DNA from: Bacteroidetes bacterium UBA6183
GTDB lineage: Bacteria > Bacteroidota > Bacteroidia > UKL13-3
DNA: 56,667 nucleotides
Assembly (NCBI GenBank): GCA_002422865.1
Contig: DITN01000097.1
Location: 1-56,667, forward strand
Direction: 5' to 3'
In this document: positions 1-7,557 of the stretch, one piece after another
How positions within the stretch are numbered: position 1 is the first letter of the stretch
How the letters are laid out: the number at the start of each line of letters is the position of its first letter
Translations under genes and position numbers: made by a program
Notes under the pieces: generated by a model
Databases searched by the model: none
Seen by the model: only the letters and a program-made list of their open reading frames with translations
Told to the model about the DNA's origin: nothing

Positions 1-140
1 ACTGGTAATATAACGGACATGCGAAAAATTAAAGCATAAATTAGGTGTAGCAATAAAATTTAAATAGGTTAACCAAAAATAGGGTTGAGTTCTGTCTTGA
101 AACTAATTCTCATTAATAAGTATTTTCAAAATCAATAGGT

Positions 141-297
141 ATGAAAAGTAGAATTAAACGTTGATTTTATCGGGGGACAATCAAGTTTAACACCACAGGA
201 ACAAAAAGCGCTGAGTGAATACTTTGCCAAGAAAAAACAGGTAGCAACTAAAAGAGCCAAGCCAAGGAGCGCTGAACGCACAAAAGCTAAAGCATAG
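141..297 (+). pseudogene. Small conserved-looking protein, frame broken by one base in an A-run
   Basis: An open frame ends at the TAG at 295-297 and reads ...VELNVDFIGGQSSLTPQEQ..., followed by a Lys/Arg-rich tail. It has no in-frame ATG, GTG or TTG. The ATG at 141 is in another frame and would give only seven codons. If the four-A run at 144-147 had three As, the ATG would join the long frame and give a 51-residue protein starting MKVELNVDF. The FIGGQ-x-x-LTPxEExALSxYF-like stretch resembles small Bacteroidota hypothetical proteins of unknown function that I recall; this is memory, not a search. The cause could be a sequencing or assembly error, a real frameshift mutation, or polymerase slippage. 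Nothing recognisable lies at 1-140 or 298-354. Confidence 0.5.
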
Positions 298-354
298 AAA
301 TTTAACCGATAAACCTATAATGTTGCCGAGTGATTTCTGTCGCGCGGAACCTCA

Positions 355-1698
355 CTATAACTTCACCAACTCTCCTGTTAACCTCAATAATTCGGATTCG
401 TTTATTTGTGCTTCGTATTGGGCGTTTAATAAACGAATTTGGCTGTTCAGCAAGTTTAACTGTGCATCGCGCAACTCAATGCTGGTAATTACTCCAACTT
501 TGTATTGCTCGTTGGCAATATCAAAATTTTCTTGCGCTACTTTTTCGTTTTCTTTTTCAAAGGCAATTAACTGTATGCTCAACACATAATTATTAAAGGC
601 TTGTTGCACTTGGTTTTGTAAACGTGTTAAGGAGTCTTTATACACCAACTCATTCGACTTTAAACTTAAACGCGCATTTTGTAAACGTTTGTTTACATCA
701 AACCCATTAAACAAATTAATGCTTAAACCAGCACCATAATGAAACCCATTGTTTTGCGATGATTGTAAAAAGCCTGCCTCAGATTCTTGTCGGATATAGT
801 TGTAACCGCTTCTTATGTTTATGCTTGGCATACGCTCGGCTTTAATTTCACGTACACTTAATAAACTTACCTGCTGGTTTTTTTTCGCAATCATTAAGTT
901 GGTGTTTTGTCCGTTTACTTTATTCAGTAACTCGTCTAACTTATAGTTTTTAGGTTCAGGTAATTTTTCTTCTACCGTAAAACTTACATTTAAATCTCTG
1001 CCCAACAATTGGTTTAAATTGGTTTGTGCGTTTTTGTAGTTGTTCTCCTGACGCATCAATGCTGCTTTGTCGGTATTTAAATCAACTTGTGCTTTTAACA
1101 TTTCGGTTTTAGCACTTTTACCGGCTTTGTATTTTTCGGTAGCAAGTTCCAATCTTTTTTCGCTGTTTTTAAATGCATCTTGGTTTGAAGCAAGCTGTTG
1201 TTTGGCCAACAATACATCATAATAGGCTTTGGTAACACGCATAAAAGTTTGTTCAATATTGCTGCGCATTTTTAGTTCGCCAACTTTTTGCAATTCCTCC
1301 AAACGGTTTTTAGCGGCAAACATTTTAAAACCGTCAAAAATGGTCCAACCCAATTCAATGTTTGCATTCAGGTTATTGCTTTTGGCGCCATCACGGTTGT
1401 TTTCTGTACCGTTTAAAAACTTCTGTTTGGTGTCAATAACTTGGTTGTCTTGGTTAACTGTACCTGTTACTGTAGGCAACATACCTGCAGCTCCAAGTCG
1501 GTTATTGTTGGTGCTGATGGCGGCATCATTTTTAGCAACTTGTATGGCGTAGTTGTTTTCTAATGCCATTTTTAATGCATCACTTAACGTTAACACCTGC
1601 TGTGCCGAAACGCTTACAGATAAAAATACTAATGTAATAAAAGCCGAGAATTTTACCGCAGAGCAACGCAGAGTTTCACGCAGAGTTATTTGAGGCAT
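355..1698 (-). CDS. TolC-family outer membrane efflux protein
   Basis: This is the outer-membrane channel of the tripartite RND efflux system whose other parts lie just upstream on the same strand. The mature part starts after the signal peptide (core FSAFITLVFLSVSVSA, cleavage before QQ) with the TolC-like VLTLSDALKMALENNYAIQ. It continues with long helical repeats, including a second structural repeat around NNGFHYGAGLSINLFNGFDV. The open frame extends upstream to 2010 (551 residues), but the extra part is two in-frame 81-bp repeat copies plus a 60-bp spacer. I chose the ATG at 1698, inside the nearer repeat, because it gives 447 residues, normal for the family, and an n-region with two Arg and one Lys before the hydrophobic core. 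The native start appears to have been replaced by the repeat. No terminator is obvious downstream. Confidence 0.88.
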   Translation of the reverse strand: MPQITLRETLRCSAVKFSAFITLVFLSVSVSAQQVLTLSDALKMALENNYAIQVAKNDAAISTNNNRLGAAGMLPTVTGTVNQDNQVIDTKQKFLNGTENNRDGAKSNNLNANIELGWTIFDGFKMFAAKNRLEELQKVGELKMRSNIEQTFMRVTKAYYDVLLAKQQLASNQDAFKNSEKRLELATEKYKAGKSAKTEMLKAQVDLNTDKAALMRQENNYKNAQTNLNQLLGRDLNVSFTVEEKLPEPKNYKLDELLNKVNGQNTNLMIAKKNQQVSLLSVREIKAERMPSINIRSGYNYIRQESEAGFLQSSQNNGFHYGAGLSINLFNGFDVNKRLQNARLSLKSNELVYKDSLTRLQNQVQQAFNNYVLSIQLIAFEKENEKVAQENFDIANEQYKVGVITSIELRDAQLNLLNSQIRLLNAQYEAQINESELLRLTGELVKL

Positions 1699-1728
1699 TG
1701 TCAACTGAGAGAAGGAGTAATCAGAGTT
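1648..1728 (-). repeat. 81-bp repeat, copy A (proximal to tolC)
   Basis: This copy is identical to 1789-1869 over 81 bases, 141 bp away. Read on the minus strand it has CTCTGCG words spaced about 12-15 bp apart and ends CTCTGCGGTAAAATTC. It is open in the tolC frame and encodes ...MPQITLRETLRCSAVKF. It supplies the likely tolC start codon and the charged end of the signal peptide. Confidence 0.9.
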
Positions 1729-1788
1729 CTGCTTATGGTGTTTTGCTTTTACAAAAATGCTTTTACTGATTAGATTATTTAACAAGGG

Positions 1789-1869
1789 GAATTTTACCGC
1801 AGAGCAACGCAGAGTTTCACGCAGAGTTATTTGAGGCATTGTCAACTGAGAGAAGGAGTAATCAGAGTT
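1789..1869 (-). repeat. 81-bp repeat, copy B
   Basis: This is an exact second copy of the 1648-1728 repeat, in the same orientation and the same reading frame. The two are separated by a 60-bp AT-rich spacer. The identity suggests a recent duplication or gene conversion. Confidence 0.9.
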
Positions 1870-1972
1870 TTCGCAGTTTACTTTTTCGTCTCTATTTAGC
1901 TTTGAATTGTTAGAATAATTTTTCATTGTTATATTCATCATTAAGATGGTATATCTATATATCAACATGGAT

Positions 1973-2356
1973 TTATTTCTTGTAATTATTAGCAACACGT
2001 TTAATTCCATCTTTGAGTTTTAAAACATTGAAGTTTATGAGTAGTCCGATCTCACAGTTGGCTAACTTAAGATAGGTAATCATTTGAGCTAAATGTAAAT
2101 CATTCAGCTCCTCAACCGCTTTTAATTCAACAACAATTTTATCCTCTACCAACAAATCAATTCTGTAACCCACATCAAGTGTGGTCTTTTTATATTGTAA
2201 CGGTAATGGATATTCTTTTTTTACCTTTAAACCAAGTTCCTCAAGTTCGTTAAACAGACATGCTGCGTATGCAGACTCGAGTAAGCCAGGACCAAGTGCA
2301 GAATGAACTTGCATAGCTGCACCGATTATAAGGTTTGTTATATCATTTTCTTTCAT
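1973..2356 (-). CDS. GxxExxY family protein (PD-(D/E)XK nuclease-like)
   Basis: This 127-residue protein has the family signature GPGLLESAY (about residues 22-30). A nuclease-like core follows: RIDLLVEDKIVVELKAVE carries the Asp and the E-x-K triad of the PD-(D/E)XK fold. The family (PF13366/TIGR04256) is common in Bacteroidota, is about this length, and has no firmly established role. A DNA-related nuclease activity is an inference from the fold. The gene sits inside the RND efflux operon between the pump and the TolC gene. It is bracketed by 81-bp repeats downstream and two TIR-type repeats upstream, so it was probably inserted as part of a repeat-rich unit. Its 3' end overlaps the extended tolC open frame. 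Confidence 0.88.
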   Translation of the reverse strand: MKENDITNLIIGAAMQVHSALGPGLLESAYAACLFNELEELGLKVKKEYPLPLQYKKTTLDVGYRIDLLVEDKIVVELKAVEELNDLHLAQMITYLKLANCEIGLLINFNVLKLKDGIKRVANNYKK

Positions 2357-2370
2357 AGGTTTAACAATAA

Positions 2371-2463
2371 TTATTCAGAATGAATACTCAGCGCTCTCGG
2401 AAGGAAATAGACCAGCTCCTCTCTTCCTCTGCGACAACCTCTTTTACCTCTGCGGTAAAAAAG
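2371..2463. repeat. CTCTGCGGTAAA-type repeat, copy 1
   Basis: This copy begins TTATTCAGAATGAATACTC and ends CCTCTGCGGTAAAAAAG. It matches 2516-2633 closely along its length but lacks the 25-bp insertion found in that copy. It lies directly upstream of the GxxExxY gene start. Confidence 0.85.
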
Positions 2464-2515
2464 AACTTAGTATTTTCTTTTAAACATTACCATTCAGTTT
2501 TTAAAGGTTAAACAC

Positions 2516-2646
2516 TTATTCAGAATGAATACTCAGCGTTCTCGGAAGGAAATAGAGCAACTTTTCTCTACCTCTGCGACAACCTCTTTTACCTGACAGA
2601 CGCTGCGGTCTTCACATCTCTGCGGTAAAAAAACGAGTATTCATTC
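2516..2646. repeat. MITE-like repeat, copy 2, with 12-bp terminal inverted repeats
   Basis: This is the second copy of the 2371-2463 repeat. It carries GAATGAATACTC at 2523-2534 and the exact reverse complement GAGTATTCATTC at 2635-2646, so it is bounded by perfect 12-bp inverted repeats. It holds a 25-bp insertion at 2595-2619 relative to copy 1. It ends four bases before the stop codon of the RND pump gene. No transposase is present, so any movement would have needed outside help. Confidence 0.8.
2595..2619. repeat. REP-like hairpin insertion (CAGACGCT-GC-GGTCTT)
   Basis: Relative to repeat copy 1, which reads ACCT-CTGCGG without interruption, copy 2 has exactly 25 extra bases here. Their core is CAGACGCTGCGGTCTT. 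Very similar cores occur at 53818-53833 and 54085-54100, so this looks like a small mobile palindrome nested in a larger repeat. Confidence 0.7.
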
Positions 2647-2649
2647 AAT

Positions 2650-5600
2650 TTAATTTTCATCATTAACTGCGTGCATTTTTTCGCGGATGTTGCCACGTGA
2701 TAAATAACTGTATACAGCAGGAATTACGTATAAGGTTAAAAAGCCTGAGAACACCAATCCGCCAATAATTACTATACCCAAAGAGATACGGCTGGTGGCA
2801 GCATCACCCAATGCCAAGGCTATTGGCAATGCGCCTAAAATGGTGGCTAAGCTGGTCATTAAAATGGGGCGTAACCTCGATACTGCAGCTTGCTGTACAG
2901 CTTCTAATTTACTTAAACCTTCTTCTCGTTTTTGGTTGGCAAATTCCACAATTAAAATACCATTTTTAGTAACCAAACCTAGCAATACAATAATACCTAT
3001 CTGACTAAAAATATTCATGGTTTGATCAAAATACCACAATGAAATTAATGCCCCTGCCAATGCCATAGGTACGGTAAGCATGATGATAATTGGATCAACA
3101 AAACTTTCGAATTGTGCAGCCAATACCAAATACACCAAAATCAACGCAAATAAAAATGCAAAGGTGGTGTTGGATGAACTATCAGAGAAATCACGTGATG
3201 GCCCGCTTAGGTCTGTAGTAAACGATTCGTCCAATACTTTTTCCTTAATGGCATCCATGGCTTTAATACCATCGCCAATGGTTTTACCGGGAGCTAAACC
3301 GGCACTAACGGTAGCCGATTTGTACCTGTTGTAGTGGTACAATTGTGGCGGACTGCTTTGCTCCACTACTTTAACAACGGCATCTAATTGGATCAATTCA
3401 CCTTTGTCGTTTCTTACATAAAGAGATTTTAAATCCAGTGGTTCGTCACGGTTTTCGCGATCTACCTGACCAATTACTTGGTATTGTTTTCCCTTCATGT
3501 TAAAGTATCCGTAACGTACACCACCATAGGTTAATTGTAAAGTTTGCGCTACTTGTTGCACACTAACACCAACTGCTTTTGCTTTTTCCCTATCAATTTC
3601 AATCACCAACTCAGGGCGGTTAAATTTAAGGTTGACATCCACACCTTGGAAGGTTGAATTTTTATTAGCCTCATCCAAAAACTTAGGTAAAAACTCTTGT
3701 AGTTTACTAAAGTCTTGGTTTTGCAAAATGTATTGTACCGGCAATCCTGCGCGTGAACCACCGCTGCCATTAATGGTTTGATCTTGTATCACAAATGATC
3801 GCGACTCGGTCATGCTGCCTACGTTTTTTTGTATGGCTTGTGCAATTTGTTGTTGCGAGCGATTGCGTTCGTTAGGTTCGGTTAAAAATATACGTGTGAA
3901 ACCGGTGTTTACTGCACCACTTCCAACAAACCCCGGAGCAACTACAGATAACAATACGCGTTTTTCAGGGGTTGAATCTATTACCATTTGTGCCACACGG
4001 TCCATGTAGTTTTCCATGTATTCGTACGAGGCACCTTCGGGTGCAGTAGAAGCAATGCGCATTACACTTCTGTCTTCAAGCGGAGCCAATTCAGATTGTA
4101 TGGTTGAGCCAATTAAAAATATCACACCAACTGAAACAACAACAATCACAAGCGACCACCATCTTTTTTTCATGAAGTTGCGCAATGAGTTATTGTAAGC
4201 GTTATTTAAACCTTCAAAAAATGGTTCAGTTAATTCGTAAAATTTAGAATGCTTGTGGTTTTTACGTTGTAGTTTAACATTAAGCATGGGCGTAAGTGAT
4301 AAAGATACAAATGCGGATATTAATACAGCACCTGCCACAACCACACCGAACTCACGGAATAATCTTCCCACAAAACCTTCTAAAAATATAATGGGTAAAA
4401 ACACCACTGCCAAGGTGATGGAAGTAGATAGTACCGCAAAAAATATCTCGTTAGAGCCTTTAATGGCTGCTTCGCGCGGACTCATACCTTCTTCAATTTT
4501 TTTGAAAATATTTTCAGTTACTACTATACCATCATCAACCACCAAACCCGTTGCAAGCACAATGGCCAATAGCGTTAAGATGTTAATAGAGAAACCAAAA
4601 ATGTACATGATAAAAAATGCACCGATTAATGAAACCGGAATATCAATCAATGGTCGGAAGGCAATTAACCAATCGCGGAAGAACAAGAAAATGATAAGCA
4701 CCACCAATAAAAATGCAATCAATAATGTTTCGCCAACTTCGGTAATTGATTTGCGAATAAACTTGGTGTTATCCAATGCAATATCCAATTTAATATCTTT
4801 AGGCACATCATTTTTTATTTGCTCGTACCTGCGGTAAAACTCATCAGCAATATCGATGTAATTGGCACCGGGTTGTGGTACCAATGCTAAACCAATCATG
4901 GGAACTTTACTTTCTTTTAAAACGGTTTGTTCGTTTTCTGCACCCAAAATAGCATAACCCACATCACGCAAACGTATGGTTCTGTTGTTGGTTGATTGAA
5001 TGATGATGTTGTTAAACTCCTCTTCAGACGAAAAGCGGCCAATAGTTTTAACTGATAACTCGGTGCTGTTGCCTTCAATTTTACCACCCGGTAGTTCAAC
5101 GTTTTCACGCTCTAATGCCATACGCACATCTAAGGGGGTAAGTTTAAATGCCGATAGTTTTATGGGGTTAAGCCATAAGCGCATCGCATAACGTTTTTGC
5201 CCCCAGATTTGAATGGTACTTACACCCGGAATGGTTTGTAATTTTTCTAACAATACATTTTCGGCATAATCGTTTACTTCTAAATGCGTTTTGCTATTGC
5301 TTTGTACCGTTAGGGTTAAAATCGCGTCCGAGTTTGCATCAGCTTTTGAAACAACCGGAGGTGCATCAATATCTTGGGGTAATTGTCTTACTGCTTGTGA
5401 AACTTTATCACGCACATCATTTGCTGCGGCTTCCAAGTTTTCACTCAAACCAAACTCAACGGTAATAATGCTGCTGCCTTGGTTACTTGCTGATGAAATG
5501 GAACGAATACCGGCAATACCATTAATGGCTTTTTCTAAAGGTTCGGTAATTTGCGACTCAATAATATCGGGATTTGCACCCGTATAATTGGTACGCACCG

Positions 5601-5736
5601 TAATAATGGGCGGATCGATAGAAGGGTACTCTCGCACACCTAAAAAGTTAAATGCAATGGCCCCAAACAACAAAATAATAATTGACATTACTGTTGCTAA
5701 TACGGGCCTGTTTATACTTGTTGTACTTAAACTCAT
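2650..5736 (-). CDS. RND efflux pump inner membrane permease (AcrB/HAE1 family)
   Basis: This is a proton-driven inner-membrane exporter of 1028 residues, the normal length. The first transmembrane helix is at about residues 10-28 (VLATVMSIIILLFGAIAFNFLGV). The first large periplasmic loop with porter motifs follows, including SITEPLE-like and GIRSISSAS segments. The TM4 proton-relay pair is seen as GLVVDDGIVVTENIF near residue 400. A second porter half and a final TM block (GLVTKNGILIVEFANQ) follow. It is the pump of the MarR-MFP-RND-TolC operon. A 138-bp spacer containing simple repeats of AACTAAAAACCATAAAC type separates it from the membrane-fusion gene. The substrate cannot be told from sequence. 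Confidence 0.96.
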   Translation of the reverse strand: MSLSTTSINRPVLATVMSIIILLFGAIAFNFLGVREYPSIDPPIITVRTNYTGANPDIIESQITEPLEKAINGIAGIRSISSASNQGSSIITVEFGLSENLEAAANDVRDKVSQAVRQLPQDIDAPPVVSKADANSDAILTLTVQSNSKTHLEVNDYAENVLLEKLQTIPGVSTIQIWGQKRYAMRLWLNPIKLSAFKLTPLDVRMALERENVELPGGKIEGNSTELSVKTIGRFSSEEEFNNIIIQSTNNRTIRLRDVGYAILGAENEQTVLKESKVPMIGLALVPQPGANYIDIADEFYRRYEQIKNDVPKDIKLDIALDNTKFIRKSITEVGETLLIAFLLVVLIIFLFFRDWLIAFRPLIDIPVSLIGAFFIMYIFGFSINILTLLAIVLATGLVVDDGIVVTENIFKKIEEGMSPREAAIKGSNEIFFAVLSTSITLAVVFLPIIFLEGFVGRLFREFGVVVAGAVLISAFVSLSLTPMLNVKLQRKNHKHSKFYELTEPFFEGLNNAYNNSLRNFMKKRWWSLVIVVVSVGVIFLIGSTIQSELAPLEDRSVMRIASTAPEGASYEYMENYMDRVAQMVIDSTPEKRVLLSVVAPGFVGSGAVNTGFTRIFLTEPNERNRSQQQIAQAIQKNVGSMTESRSFVIQDQTINGSGGSRAGLPVQYILQNQDFSKLQEFLPKFLDEANKNSTFQGVDVNLKFNRPELVIEIDREKAKAVGVSVQQVAQTLQLTYGGVRYGYFNMKGKQYQVIGQVDRENRDEPLDLKSLYVRNDKGELIQLDAVVKVVEQSSPPQLYHYNRYKSATVSAGLAPGKTIGDGIKAMDAIKEKVLDESFTTDLSGPSRDFSDSSSNTTFAFLFALILVYLVLAAQFESFVDPIIIMLTVPMALAGALISLWYFDQTMNIFSQIGIIVLLGLVTKNGILIVEFANQKREEGLSKLEAVQQAAVSRLRPILMTSLATILGALPIALALGDAATSRISLGIVIIGGLVFSGFLTLYVIPAVYSYLSRGNIREKMHAVNDEN

Positions 5737-5874
5737 TTTTTGTTTTTATTAGAAATTGTCATCCTATGCTAAAGCTTCGGATGATAATAGAAGTTGGAGG
5801 ATGGAAGTTAGAAGTTGTAGGATGTTATTTAAACTAAAAACCATAAACCAAGAACTAAAAACCATAAACTATTC

Positions 5875-6921
5875 CTACTTACTAATTTTTGCTCCTTGGC
5901 GTAAATACATTACACCTTCTACTACTATTTCATCTCCGGCTTGTAGGCCTTCAGTTATTTCAATGGTATTTTCCTTTCGTACACCGGTTTTAACTTTGCG
6001 TTCAATAACACTATCGCCTTGTGCTACATATACTTTTTGTCCTTTTAAAATAGGTACAATAGCCTGTGTAGGTATCATAAACGCATTGGCATTTGTTGAT
6101 GCAACCACAGATACCTTGGCAAAAGAACCCGGTAAAATTTGTTGATTCGGATTGGCACAAATGGCACGCATAATTACATTTCGTGTTACATCATCAACTT
6201 TAGGTTCAATGCCATAAATTTTGGCTTGATGTTGTTTTTCGTTCCCTTCAGTTGTAAACAATACGGTATTGCCGGTTTTTAAGATGGCCGCATATTTTTC
6301 GGGTACAGCAAACTCCACTTTTATTTGGTTGATGTTTTGCAAAGCCGCAATACGTGTTGCGGGTGTTACATAACTGCCCTCGCTGATGTTGCGTAATCCT
6401 ATTACACCATTAAACGGTGCCCTTATTTCTGTTTTTCTTATCTGTTCTTTCAATAAATCAATATCAGCGTTTATGCTGCTTAATTCAGTGGAGGCAATGT
6501 CATAAACTTCATTACTTATAGCACCTTTTTCTAATAAGGATTTGTTACGTTTTTCAGTATCCTCTTTCAGTTTTCTGGTAGCCGCTGCTTTTTTAAGTTG
6601 AGCTTGCAAATCGCTGTCGTTAATTTTAATGAGTAAGTCGCCCTTTTTTACTTGCGCACCTTCTGTAAAATTAATTTTAATAACCCGGCCTTGCGTTTCG
6701 GGATAAAGTACCACTTCTTCATCGGCCAAAATATTTCCGGTGGTTTCTATGGTACGCTCGCTCGCTTGTGGAATAACTGTTATTGTTTTTACTTTTGTGG
6801 GTCCACCTTTTTTTGCCGCTGCAGGAGCTTGTGCGCCTTGTTTAGGTTTTAATTTTGGCCAAGCCAATAGTGCCAGAACCACAACTCCTAAAACAATGTA
6901 AATGATATTTTTCTTCTTCAT
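5875..6921 (-). CDS. RND efflux membrane fusion protein (AcrA/HlyD family)
   Basis: This 348-residue periplasmic adaptor links the RND pump to the TolC channel. It has an N-terminal membrane anchor (IIYIVLGVVVLALLAW, residues 5-20) with no lipobox cysteine, so it is probably held by an uncleaved helix. A lipoyl-like half follows (GRVIKINFTEGAQVKKGDLLI). Next come a coiled-coil hairpin at about residues 105-160 and the returning half, APFNGVIGLRNISEGSYV. The beta-barrel and membrane-proximal parts end in EGVMYLRQGAKISK. Its start lies 2 bp after the stop of the MarR gene, so the two are co-transcribed. Confidence 0.95.
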   Translation of the reverse strand: MKKKNIIYIVLGVVVLALLAWPKLKPKQGAQAPAAAKKGGPTKVKTITVIPQASERTIETTGNILADEEVVLYPETQGRVIKINFTEGAQVKKGDLLIKINDSDLQAQLKKAAATRKLKEDTEKRNKSLLEKGAISNEVYDIASTELSSINADIDLLKEQIRKTEIRAPFNGVIGLRNISEGSYVTPATRIAALQNINQIKVEFAVPEKYAAILKTGNTVLFTTEGNEKQHQAKIYGIEPKVDDVTRNVIMRAICANPNQQILPGSFAKVSVVASTNANAFMIPTQAIVPILKGQKVYVAQGDSVIERKVKTGVRKENTIEITEGLQAGDEIVVEGVMYLRQGAKISK

Positions 6922-6923
6922 AA

Positions 6924-7412
6924 CTATTTAATTTTTTGTGTGGGAATATTACTTGCAACCGCAGATAGGTTATCATCCATTTTACTCAGCAACTCTAAAA
7001 ACATATTTTTTTCTTGACTACTAAATCCTTTAAATGCCAATTTATTCAAGTTGCAAAAAGTAGTGTCTATTTTTGGTGCAAGTTTTAAGCCTTTTGCTGT
7101 TGGTGATATGATATAAGCCCTCCTGTCTTCGCTGTGTGGTGTGCGTTTTACCAAACCTTTCTCGGTTAAGTAGTCAATTACCCTAACCATGGTTGCTTTA
7201 TCTATTTGTAAACAATTGGCTAAACATTGTTGGGTAATTTCTTCATGTTTACAAATTAATCCTAATACATAGAAGTAACGGTCTAATTCTGCACTTGCCA
7301 GTTGTTGTTCAGCAGCGTGGTAGTACTTTTTAAACAGCATGTTGAACATCAAACTCAAAGGGCTTTCTTTAGACTCAAATGGATTTATTTTGTTTTTTTG
7401 CTGGGGTAACAT
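6924..7412 (-). CDS. MarR family transcriptional regulator of the efflux operon
   Basis: This is a winged helix-turn-helix repressor with the recognition region EEITQQCLANCLQIDKATMVRVIDYL and wing KGLVKRTPHSEDRRAYIISPTAKG. The open frame reaches 7454. I prefer the ATG at 7412 (162 residues) because a perfect operator-like palindrome at 7438-7458 would otherwise overlap the longer start. It is the first gene of the efflux operon, so autoregulation and control of the pump by a ligand is the natural model. The inducer is unknown. It diverges from mnmE. Confidence 0.92.
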   Translation of the reverse strand: MLPQQKNKINPFESKESPLSLMFNMLFKKYYHAAEQQLASAELDRYFYVLGLICKHEEITQQCLANCLQIDKATMVRVIDYLTEKGLVKRTPHSEDRRAYIISPTAKGLKLAPKIDTTFCNLNKLAFKGFSSQEKNMFLELLSKMDDNLSAVASNIPTQKIK

Positions 7413-7437
7413 GCTGCAAACATAGTTGAATTTGTAT

Positions 7438-7458
7438 ATAGTTGATAAAGTCAACTAT
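7438..7458. promoter_or_regulatory. Candidate MarR operator palindrome
   Basis: A perfect inverted repeat, ATAGTTGA-N5-TCAACTAT, lies 26 bp upstream of the chosen MarR start. Its size and symmetry fit a MarR-family dimer site. Its position suits autorepression of the efflux operon and may also affect the divergent mnmE promoter. Confidence 0.65.
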
Positions 7459-7533
7459 TGTAGTGATGTAAATTTTACACAAACGGTTTTTTATTTGGAT
7501 AAGTTGCTCACATAAATCAACCATCTATTGTAT

Positions 7534-7541
7534 TACATTTG
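7534..7541 (+). promoter_or_regulatory. Candidate -7 box (TACATTTG) for mnmE
   Basis: It matches the Bacteroidota sigma-factor -7 consensus TAnnTTTG and ends 16 bp before the mnmE ATG, implying a very short leader. No convincing -33 TTTG at the right spacing was seen. Confidence 0.45.
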
Positions 7542-7557
7542 CGACTTGTAATTTGAT

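Noticed and set aside
1699..2010. The N-terminal extension of the TolC frame as real protein
   Set aside because: It is made of two repeat copies and a spacer, has no conserved sequence, and would bury the signal peptide more than 100 residues from the N-terminus.
4253..4837. A 194-codon open frame opposite the RND pump
   Set aside because: It lies wholly within the pump gene on the other strand and has no recognisable domain.
5737..5874. A regulatory RNA in the spacer between the membrane-fusion and pump genes
   Set aside because: It contains only degenerate simple repeats and a weak TCATCC/GGATGA pairing, with no stable structure or T-tract.
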